From NCBI RefSeq assembly GCF_900167365.1, contig NZ_FUXL01000023.1:1-40321 (forward strand): a DNA stretch of 40,321 nucleotides, in the 5' to 3' direction. Origin of the DNA: Consotaella salsifontis. GTDB taxonomy: Bacteria; Pseudomonadota; Alphaproteobacteria; Rhizobiales; Rhizobiaceae. This document shows positions 18,998 through 25,965 of the stretch, one piece after another. The translations under genes were made by a program, and so were the position numbers. Position 1 is the first letter of the stretch; every line of letters starts with the position of its first letter. A model generated the notes under the pieces. That model did no database searches. It saw nothing but the letters and a program-made list of their open reading frames with translations, and was not told where the DNA came from.

Positions 18998-20014
18998 ATG
19001 AAGACTATTATGGCGGCCGTCGGCGCTCTGGCGCTGATGACGGCAAGCGCGTTGGCGCAGGACTACACGATCGGCTTGTCCAATGGCTGGGTCGGCAGCG
19101 AGTGGCGCACCCAGATGATTGACGAGGCCAAGGCGGCGGCCGAGGCCTGGAAGGAACGTGGCGTGAACATCGAGCTCGTCATCCAGAGCTCCGACGTCGA
19201 TGTGCAGGGGCAGATCGGTGCCGTCCGCAACATGATGAACCAGGGCGTCGATGCCATCATCATCAACCCCAACAGCCCGACGGCCTTCGATCCTGTGTTC
19301 GCGCAAGCCGCCGGCGCCGGTATCCTGGTCGTGGCGACCGACGCGGAGGTTTCCTCTTCCGACGCGATCTATGTCGGTATCGACCAGACAGATTGGGCCC
19401 GCAAGTCGGCGCAGTGGCTGGCCGATACACTGAAAGGCAAGGGCAGTATCGTCACCATCAACGGCGTCGCCGGCAATCCGGCCAACGAAATGCGCGTCGC
19501 GGGCTATCGCGAGGTTTTCTCCAAGTATCCTGACATCAAGGTCCTCAACGAGGCCAACGCCAATTGGGATCAGGCGCAGGGGCAGCAGACCATGCAGAAC
19601 CTGCTCGCGACCTATCCCGACATCGATGGAGTTTGGGTGCAGGACGGCATGGCGGCCGGCGCGTGGCGGGCCATCGACGCGGCCGGTAAGACCGACACGA
19701 TCGCGGCCACCGGCGAAATCCGCAAGGACTTCATGGACCTGTGGTCGTCGAAGCACCTGAACTCGGGCGCCTCGGTCAATCCTCCGGGCGTGATGGCCTC
19801 AGCCCTTAACGTCGCCGTGCTCAAGCTCCAGGGCAAGGAGTTCAAGGACGGCATCTTCGCCGGCAAGTACGGGAACGCGATCTACATTCCGATTCCCTTC
19901 GTCGATAACGACAACCTCGCCGACAACCTGAAGGCGGCCGAAGGCAAGCCGGGCTATTGGTCGATCACGGACACGGTTTCGATCGACGACGCCGAGAAGA
20001 ACTATTTCAAGTGA
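18998..20014 (+). CDS. Sugar ABC transporter substrate-binding protein (RbsB-like, periplasmic binding protein class 1)
   Basis: A 338-residue periplasmic protein. The signal peptide MKTIMAAVGALALMTASALA is cut after Ala20. The mature protein has the Peripla_BP_4 fold: QDYTIGLSNGWVGSEWRTQM at the start, then NQGVDAIIINPNSPTAFDPV and ILVVATDAEVSSSDAIYVGI. It should bind a sugar or polyol; the ligand cannot be read from the sequence. A strong GGGAGGAG site lies seven bases before the ATG. It leads a cluster with an RbsA-type ATPase, two permeases, a LacI regulator and an oxidoreductase, all on the plus strand. A hairpin GCCGG-TTCG-CCGGC sits just before the ribosome binding site. Confidence 0.9.
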   Translation: MKTIMAAVGALALMTASALAQDYTIGLSNGWVGSEWRTQMIDEAKAAAEAWKERGVNIELVIQSSDVDVQGQIGAVRNMMNQGVDAIIINPNSPTAFDPVFAQAAGAGILVVATDAEVSSSDAIYVGIDQTDWARKSAQWLADTLKGKGSIVTINGVAGNPANEMRVAGYREVFSKYPDIKVLNEANANWDQAQGQQTMQNLLATYPDIDGVWVQDGMAAGAWRAIDAAGKTDTIAATGEIRKDFMDLWSSKHLNSGASVNPPGVMASALNVAVLKLQGKEFKDGIFAGKYGNAIYIPIPFVDNDNLADNLKAAEGKPGYWSITDTVSIDDAEKNYFK

Positions 20015-20131
20015 GCCGGCGTGGCGCGGGCGACAAGAGCGCCCGCGCCAGCCTCCGACGAACTGGCATGCCCCTGGCGGGCGGCGCCGTTTCGCGCGCT
20101 CAATCCGGCTTTCTTCCATGTGGCGAGACGA

Positions 20132-21637
20132 ATGATGACGGCTGCCCTTACGGCCCGATCGGTTCAGAAGCGCTTCGGCGCGGCCGTCGCCCTGTCGAAC
20201 GCTGCTCTCACCCTGGAGCGGGGCGAGGTCCATGCGCTCGTCGGCGCCAATGGTTGCGGTAAGAGCACGCTGTCGAAGATCATCGCCGGCACTGTTCAGC
20301 GCGATTCCGGCGACATCGTCGTCAATGGCGCGCCTCTCGTCCTCAGTTCGCCGGCCGAGGCGGAAGCCAACGGCATCTCCCTGTTTTATCAGGAGCTATC
20401 GCTGATCCCGCAGATGAGCGTCGAGGACAACATCTTCCTTGGGCGCGAGCCGCGGAACGGAGCCGGCTTCGTTGATCGCAAGGCGCTGGCCAAAAAGGCC
20501 GATGCGCTGCTTCAGAGGTTCGCACCTGTCGCGGGACGGGGCCTTAACTCCAAGGCCCGCGTTTCCGATCTCAGTCCCGATCAGCGTCAGATCGTCGAGA
20601 TCGTCAAGGTGTTGGCGCGAGATCCCGATGTCGTCATCTTCGACGAGGCCACGGCTGCGCTGGATCACCGTCAGGTTGAGCTTTTCTTTCGGATCATCGG
20701 AGAGATGAAGGATAAGGGTGTCTCCTTCCTGTTCATTTCGCATCGGCTCGCGGAGGTCTTTGCCGTCTGCGACCGGATCACGGTGATGCGCAACGGCGAG
20801 AGCGTCGACGACTTTGTCACAGCGGAGACGGACATGGACACCGTCGTGCGAGCGATGGTCGGGGATATCGCTCACGATCTCGATCCCGCGCCAAGCACGG
20901 ATTTTACCTCGGCCTCCGCCCGGCTCGTGGTGCAGGGCGCGCGCGGGCAGCGGTTGCAAGACGTTTCTTTCTCGCTGAGGCCGGGCGAGATTTTGGGCCT
21001 CGGCGGCCTTCAGGGGCAGGGCCAGTCCATATTGCTGCAGAGCCTGTTCGGCGCCGAGCCGCTGACGGGGGGGCGGGTGCTCATCGAGGGGCGGCCTGTC
21101 GTCGTGCGCACCCCGCGGGCCGCTGTTCGCCACGGGTTTGGCTACGTCTCCGGCGATCGGGGCCGCGACTCGGCGCTTCAGGGGCGATCGATCTTCGAGA
21201 ACATGGCGATCGCCGAATGGGTCGCCGAGCGTCGCAGACTTGTCTGGCCCGGCCGGCTTCAGGCCCGACTTTCCGAGATAGCCCAATCGCTGAACACGAA
21301 ATATCCCTCGCTGGACGCGCCCATCGACGCGCTCTCGGGCGGCAACCAGCAGAAGGTCTTCATCGCGCGCTGGCTAGCGACCAATCCGGTGGTTCTGCTG
21401 CTCGACGATCCGACGAAGGGGATCGATCTCGCCGCCAAGGCCGACTTTTTCCGCCTGGTGCGCAACCTCGCGGCGGCGGGCGCCGCTGTCCTCTTCTACA
21501 GTTCGGAGGATGCCGAGCTCATCGGCCTTTGCCATCGCGTTCTCGTCTTCAACAGCGGCCGGATCGTCGCGGAGCTCGAGCGAGCCGAACTCACCTCCTT
21601 CAACCTCACCGGCGCAGCCTATGGGAGCGCGGCATGA
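20132..21637 (+). CDS. Sugar ABC transporter ATP-binding protein, double-ATPase RbsA type
   Basis: A 501-residue tandem ATPase that energises the importer. Domain 1 has Walker A GANGCGKS (38-45), a divergent signature LSPDQRQ (147-153) in place of the usual SGGQ-like motif, and Walker B VVIFDEATAAL. Domain 2 has the degenerate P-loop usual for this family (GGLQGQGQS) but an intact signature LSGGNQQKV (401-409) and Walker B LLLDDPTKGID. The frame is open from 20021; I chose the ATG at 20132 because the ABC domain starts shortly after it and the upstream residues are not family-like. The start is uncertain, since a second ATG at 20135 and only a weak GAGACGA site are present. It overlaps the next gene by four bases (ATGA). 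Confidence 0.9.
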   Translation: MMTAALTARSVQKRFGAAVALSNAALTLERGEVHALVGANGCGKSTLSKIIAGTVQRDSGDIVVNGAPLVLSSPAEAEANGISLFYQELSLIPQMSVEDNIFLGREPRNGAGFVDRKALAKKADALLQRFAPVAGRGLNSKARVSDLSPDQRQIVEIVKVLARDPDVVIFDEATAALDHRQVELFFRIIGEMKDKGVSFLFISHRLAEVFAVCDRITVMRNGESVDDFVTAETDMDTVVRAMVGDIAHDLDPAPSTDFTSASARLVVQGARGQRLQDVSFSLRPGEILGLGGLQGQGQSILLQSLFGAEPLTGGRVLIEGRPVVVRTPRAAVRHGFGYVSGDRGRDSALQGRSIFENMAIAEWVAERRRLVWPGRLQARLSEIAQSLNTKYPSLDAPIDALSGGNQQKVFIARWLATNPVVLLLDDPTKGIDLAAKADFFRLVRNLAAAGAAVLFYSSEDAELIGLCHRVLVFNSGRIVAELERAELTSFNLTGAAYGSAA

Positions 21638-22581
21638 CTCTTGCGAATGCTCTGAAAGGGCGGGTCTGGCTGGTGACGCTGGCAGCGCTGATCGTGCTGG
21701 TCATCGTCAACGCCTACCTGCAGAGCAATCTCTTCACGCCGCGCGTGCTGAAGTCGAACCTCACGGTATTCCTTCCGCTAGTCCTGATCGCGGTCGGGCA
21801 GACCTATGTCATCCTCGCGGGCGATATCGATCTTTCGGTCGGTGCCATCGTCGCCCTCGTCAACGTTGTGACAGTGACGGTGATCGCCGGCATCGGAACA
21901 GAGGATGCAGCCGCAGTCCTTGCGGGGATCCTTGCAGGGCTGGCGACCGGCGTCGCCTGCGGCCTCTTCAACGGCTTCCTCGTCGCCGCCCTGCGGCTTC
22001 AGCCAATCGTCGCGACATTTGCGACGGGCATTCTCTTCAGCGGCATCGCGCTGAGGGTTCTGCCGACAGCCGGCCTTCCGGTTCCCGCGCCGTATTGGCG
22101 GACCTATGCCGGCGGCCTTTTCGCCTTGCCCGTCGTACTCTGGATCTTCATCGCCGTGCTGATTGCGGTTGGCATCCTCGGCGCGCGGCCGTTCCTCCGG
22201 CATTTGACCGCCGTCGGCGGCCATCGGGCGGCAGCGTTTCAGACCGGCCTTGCCGTCACGCGGGTGCGCATTGGGGGTTATGTTCTGGCCGCGCTCTTTT
22301 CCGCCGTGGCGAGCCTTTGCCTCACCGGTGAGACGGCGAGCGGCGATCCGTTGATGGGAGGGAGCCTTGCGCTCGGCTCCGTCTCGGCCGTCGTTCTCGG
22401 AGGAACGGCTCTCTCCGGCGGCTCGGGCAGCGCCTTCGGCTCGGTCCTCGGCGCGCTGGTGATCGGCATGATCGGCAACGTCATCTTCTTCGCCGGTCTG
22501 CCCTTCGAATATCAGACCCTGGTCAAGGGCGTCATCACGCTCGCCGCGCTCGCCGGCGGCGTGGTGATCGCGCGGCGCTGA
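21634..22581 (+). CDS. Sugar ABC transporter permease 1 (RbsC/BPD_transp_2 family)
   Basis: A 315-residue polytopic permease of the ribose/xylose/galactose class. The characteristic motif GDIDLSVGAIVALVNVV follows the third hydrophobic stretch, and the coupling region near GGHRAAAFQTGLAVTRVRI precedes the last helices. GGTALSGGSGSAFGSVLGA is the conserved late loop. The ATG at 21634 overlaps the stop of the ATPase gene (ATGA), which indicates translational coupling. Permease 2 begins 11 bases after its stop. Two different permeases probably form a heterodimeric channel. Confidence 0.92.
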   Translation: MTLANALKGRVWLVTLAALIVLVIVNAYLQSNLFTPRVLKSNLTVFLPLVLIAVGQTYVILAGDIDLSVGAIVALVNVVTVTVIAGIGTEDAAAVLAGILAGLATGVACGLFNGFLVAALRLQPIVATFATGILFSGIALRVLPTAGLPVPAPYWRTYAGGLFALPVVLWIFIAVLIAVGILGARPFLRHLTAVGGHRAAAFQTGLAVTRVRIGGYVLAALFSAVASLCLTGETASGDPLMGGSLALGSVSAVVLGGTALSGGSGSAFGSVLGALVIGMIGNVIFFAGLPFEYQTLVKGVITLAALAGGVVIARR

Positions 22582-22592
22582 GGAGGCAGGGC

Positions 22593-23549
22593 ATGGAACG
22601 CTTTCGCCGCCTTCTCACCGAACCGCTGGTGCTCGCGAGCCTCGCCATCCTGGTGCTGCTGGGTGTAGGGGAATTCCTCTCGCCGGGCTTCGCGCGAGGC
22701 GGGCAGATCGCCCGTATCCTGACGGTTTCGGCCATTCTCGGCCTCGTCTCCGCCGGACAGGCGCTGGTGGTTATCGGCGGGCGCGAGGGAATCGACCTTT
22801 CCGTCGGCGCGTTGATCTCGCTCGGGGCGCTCGTTGCCGGCAACGTCATGAGCGGCGAGAACGGCGCGATATTCTCGGCCATCCTTGCCGCCGGCGGCCT
22901 CGCCTTTGTCATCGGCCTCGTCAACGGCATGGGCGTAACTCTGGTCCGCATCCCGCCACTGGTGATGACGCTCGGCATGATGGGCGTCATTCAGGGCGGC
23001 CTCGTCGTCCTCTCGCGCGGCATTCCCTCGGGCAACGCCGCGCCTGCCTTGATGACCTTCATCAACCGTCCGCTGGTGTTTGGCCTGCCGGGCGTGCTTT
23101 TTGTGTGGGCGCTGGTCGCTCTCGCGATGTGGTTCATCCTGCGGCGCACGGCCCTCGGCTATGCCATCTACGCCATGGGCGCCAACGAGCGTGCGGCGCG
23201 GCTTTGCGGCGTGAGAACCGGGCTCGTCCGAACACTGCTCTATGGCCTGTCGGGCCTCATGGCGGGCCTCACCGGCGTCTGCGTCATTGGCTACACCGGC
23301 AATTCCTTTATCAGCGTCGGGGATCAGTATGTCCTGCCGTCGGTGATCGCGGTGGTCATCGGCGGCGTCTCCCTCGCCGGCGGAACGGGCGGCTATTTCG
23401 GCGTCGTCCTCGGAGCGATCGCGCTGACGCTTCTTCAAAGCGTGCTGACGACCCTTCAACTGGAGTTCTGGGGGCGGCAACTGATCTTCGGCGCGGTGCT
23501 CTTGGGGCTGATGCTGCTCTATGGGCGCACCAAGCGCCTCCGGGTCTGA
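22593..23549 (+). CDS. Sugar ABC transporter permease 2 (RbsC/BPD_transp_2 family)
   Basis: A 318-residue permease homologous to, but clearly distinct from, its upstream neighbour. It has GREGIDLSVGALISLGALVA, the coupling segment YAIYAMGANERAARLCGVRT and the late loop GGVSLAGGTGGYFGVVLGA. The ATG at 22593 is preceded by GAGGAGGCAGGGC, a good ribosome binding site. It ends four bases before the LacI-regulator start. Its coupling segment is closer to the RbsC consensus than that of permease 1. Confidence 0.92.
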   Translation: MERFRRLLTEPLVLASLAILVLLGVGEFLSPGFARGGQIARILTVSAILGLVSAGQALVVIGGREGIDLSVGALISLGALVAGNVMSGENGAIFSAILAAGGLAFVIGLVNGMGVTLVRIPPLVMTLGMMGVIQGGLVVLSRGIPSGNAAPALMTFINRPLVFGLPGVLFVWALVALAMWFILRRTALGYAIYAMGANERAARLCGVRTGLVRTLLYGLSGLMAGLTGVCVIGYTGNSFISVGDQYVLPSVIAVVIGGVSLAGGTGGYFGVVLGAIALTLLQSVLTTLQLEFWGRQLIFGAVLLGLMLLYGRTKRLRV

Positions 23550-23553
23550 TGGC

Positions 23554-24573
23554 ATGAAGCGGCTGACGATCCGGGGCGTCGCGGAGATTGCCGGCGTTTC
23601 CATCGCGACAGTCTCCCGCGCGCTGACCCATCCCGAGCGCGTCACCGAGGCGACACGCGAAAAGGTGGAAAAGGCGGTGCGCGAAACCGGCTTCGTCCCG
23701 AACAGCCAGGCGGTGAACTTTCGCCGGCGTTCGACCCGCAGCGTTATCCTTCTGGTCCGCGACATCTCGAATGCCTTCTATCTCGATGTCTATCGCGGTG
23801 TGGAGGAGACGGCGTTCGCCAGCGGCTACCACGTTCTGATGGGCGACGGAGCGGGCGACGACAAGCGCATCCTTCACTACATCGACATGGTGCGCAATCG
23901 CCTCGCCGACGGGCTGATCCTGATGACCAGCCGTCTTCCCAAGCAGGCGTTGGCGGCGCCGCTGCCGCCCATGGTGGTGTCGCTGGAGGAGATCGATTCG
24001 GTTCGCCTGCCGACGGTCGCGGTGGACAACCGCGCCGCCGCCCGCCTCGGCGTCGAGCATCTCGTCTCCCTAGGCCACAGGCGCATCGCCCATATCACCG
24101 GGCCGATGCATCTGAAGATGGCGACCGATCGCCTTGCCGGCTGGCGCGATGCGCTTGATGCGGCGGGCGTCGAGCCCGATCCCGCTCTTGTGCTGGAGGG
24201 CGATTTCCACCTTTCCAGCGGAGCGGCGGCGACGGAGCGGCTGCTGGCGTCGGGCGCCAAGTTTACCGCCATCTTCGCCAGCAATGACGAAATGGCGGTC
24301 GGCGCTATCGCCGCGCTGAGGGCTCGTGGGCGCCGTGTGCCCGACGACGTGTCGATCCTCGGCTTCGACGATTCCGTCTATGCGCTTGCGGCCGATCCGC
24401 CGCTGACAACGGTGCGCCAGCCGCGTCGGGAGATTGGCTCGCGCTCCATGGACCTGATGATCGCCATTCTCGACGGCGAGGAGGTTTCGCGCGAGCCGCT
24501 GCTTTCCGACGTCGACCTCGCGGTTCGCCGCAGCACGGCTCCAGCCCCCACGAACAAACGGAGATCTAGATGA
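23554..24573 (+). CDS. LacI-family transcriptional regulator
   Basis: A 339-residue repressor-type regulator. The N-terminal helix-turn-helix is TIRGVAEIAGVSIATVSRAL, followed by the hinge region VPNSQAVNFRRRSTRSV and a sugar-binding core (Peripla_BP_3) with the typical late motif VPDDVSILGFDDS. The frame extends upstream into the permease gene; the ATG at 23554 is four bases after the permease stop and gives the canonical LacI N-terminus. It ends with an ATGA overlap with the oxidoreductase gene. It probably controls the cluster through the AACCGGTT-type palindrome at 18920-18933, making the operon autoregulated. The inducer is likely the transported sugar or a derivative. Confidence 0.93.
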   Translation: MKRLTIRGVAEIAGVSIATVSRALTHPERVTEATREKVEKAVRETGFVPNSQAVNFRRRSTRSVILLVRDISNAFYLDVYRGVEETAFASGYHVLMGDGAGDDKRILHYIDMVRNRLADGLILMTSRLPKQALAAPLPPMVVSLEEIDSVRLPTVAVDNRAAARLGVEHLVSLGHRRIAHITGPMHLKMATDRLAGWRDALDAAGVEPDPALVLEGDFHLSSGAAATERLLASGAKFTAIFASNDEMAVGAIAALRARGRRVPDDVSILGFDDSVYALAADPPLTTVRQPRREIGSRSMDLMIAILDGEEVSREPLLSDVDLAVRRSTAPAPTNKRRSR

Positions 24574-25817
24574 CCATGACCCAGCCGGCGGCCGGCCGCC
24601 CTTTGCGTGTTGGCTTCGTCGGATCGGGCTTTATCGCCCACTTCCACCTGAAATCGCTTCTCGGCGTCCGCAATGTCGAGGTAACGGGTGTCTATTCGCC
24701 GACGCCGGCCAAGCGCCAGGCCTTTGCCGATGAAGTGGCGCGGCTCGACCTCGGGCAATGCCGCGCCCATGACAGCCTTGAGGGGCTGCTTGGCGCAGGC
24801 GACGTCGACGCGATCTGGATCCTGTCGCCCAATTTTACTCGCCTCGACGTCATGCGAACGATCGCCGGCGAGGTCGAGGCAGGGCGCTCGTCGGTGTTTG
24901 CGGTTGCCTGCGAAAAGCCCTTGGCGCGAACGCTGGCCGAGGCGCGGGAGATGCTCGCCCTGGTCCGCCGAGCTGGGCTCAATCACGGCTATCTCGAGAA
25001 CCAGTTGTTCTCCACCGCCGTCCAGCGCGGCAAGGAGATCATCTGGCGCCGCGCGGTGCCGGCTACCGGCCGGCCCTATCTCGCGCGCGCCGCCGAAGAG
25101 CATTCCGGGCCGCACGAGCCGTGGTTCTGGCAAGGCAGCCAGCAGGGCGGCGGCGTGCTCCTCGACATGATGTGCCACTCCGTCGAGGTGGCGCGGTTTC
25201 TTTTGACCGCGCCGGGCGCGCCGCGATCGTCCTTGAAGTTAAAGAAGGCGACGGGCGCCGTGGCCGTGCTGAAGTGGGGCCAATCGCACTATGCCGACGA
25301 GCTCAAGGCGCGAATGGGCGCGGCGGTCGACTATTCCCGCAAGCCATCCGAGGATTTCGCGCGTGGGATGCTGACCTTCGAGGCTGAGAAAGGCCAGGAG
25401 GTCGTGGTGGAGGCGACGACCTCCTGGGCCTATGTCGGGGCTGGCCTGCGCATCGAGCTGGAGCTGCTCGGGCCGGAATACGCCCTCGAGTTCTCCTCGC
25501 TCTCGACCGGCCTCAAGGTCTTCATGTCGCGCAAGGTGACGGGCGGCGAGGGCGAGGACCTCGTCGAAAAGCAGAATGCCGAGCAGGGACTGATGCCGGT
25601 CCTGGAGGACGAGGCGGGCGCCTACGGCTATACCGACGAGAATCGCGAGATGGTCGAAGCCTTCCGCAAGGGGCGCGCGCCGTCGGAGACCTTCGAGGAC
25701 GGCGTCGCGGTCGTCGAGATGCTGATGGCGCTCTACAAGTCCGCCGAAGAGGGCCGAACCGTCACGCTCGCGGACGAGGACCTCACCAATTTCAGGCCGA
25801 AAGTCGCCGCCGGGTGA
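24570..25817 (+). CDS. Gfo/Idh/MocA family NAD(P)-dependent oxidoreductase
   Basis: A 415-residue sugar-dehydrogenase-like enzyme. The Rossmann motif GFVGSGFIA is at 15-23, the family motif CEKPLA includes Glu115-Lys116-Pro117, and the catalytic region GGGVLLDMMCHSVE gives Asp199 and His203, matching the GGGxxxDxxxH pattern. Family members oxidise or reduce a ring or chain hydroxyl of sugars and inositols with NAD(P). Overlap with the LacI gene (ATGA) places it in the operon, so it probably acts on the imported compound. It is somewhat longer than the usual 330-390 residues, with an insertion around 225-260. The substrate is not deducible. Confidence 0.92.
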   Translation: MTMTQPAAGRPLRVGFVGSGFIAHFHLKSLLGVRNVEVTGVYSPTPAKRQAFADEVARLDLGQCRAHDSLEGLLGAGDVDAIWILSPNFTRLDVMRTIAGEVEAGRSSVFAVACEKPLARTLAEAREMLALVRRAGLNHGYLENQLFSTAVQRGKEIIWRRAVPATGRPYLARAAEEHSGPHEPWFWQGSQQGGGVLLDMMCHSVEVARFLLTAPGAPRSSLKLKKATGAVAVLKWGQSHYADELKARMGAAVDYSRKPSEDFARGMLTFEAEKGQEVVVEATTSWAYVGAGLRIELELLGPEYALEFSSLSTGLKVFMSRKVTGGEGEDLVEKQNAEQGLMPVLEDEAGAYGYTDENREMVEAFRKGRAPSETFEDGVAVVEMLMALYKSAEEGRTVTLADEDLTNFRPKVAAG

Positions 25818-25847
25818 CAGAAGAGCAATCGCCCTTCATCGCCTTAT

Positions 25848-25862
25848 GTTCTGTTTTTGTTC
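25848..25862 (+). promoter_or_regulatory. GTTC-N7-GTTC match to the alphaproteobacterial LexA box
   Basis: GTTC-TGTTTTT-GTTC is an exact match to the SOS-box pattern known in alphaproteobacteria. It lies between two convergent genes with no gene start nearby, and one or so chance matches are expected per 40 kb, so function is doubtful. Confidence 0.25.
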
Positions 25863-25874
25863 TATATTGTATTT

Positions 25875-25910
25875 CCTGCGCACCGATCGGCGCGCAGGAT
25901 ATTGTTCTTT
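25875..25910. terminator. Hairpin between the convergent oxidoreductase and nrdJ genes
   Basis: CCTGCGC-A-CCGATCGG-C-GCGCAGG (25875-25898) followed by ATATTGTTCTTT on the plus strand and, on the minus strand, by AAATACAATAT. It lies 57 bases after the oxidoreductase stop. It is a probable transcription end, possibly bidirectional. Smaller hairpins CCCGTC-CTGGA-GACGGG (25919-25935) and CAAAAC-GACT-GTTTTG (25949-25964) lie between it and the nrdJ stop. Confidence 0.55.
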
Positions 25911-25965
25911 AAGCCGGTCCCGTCCTGGAGACGGGCAGGCGGCGGCGGCAAAACGACTGTTTTGG

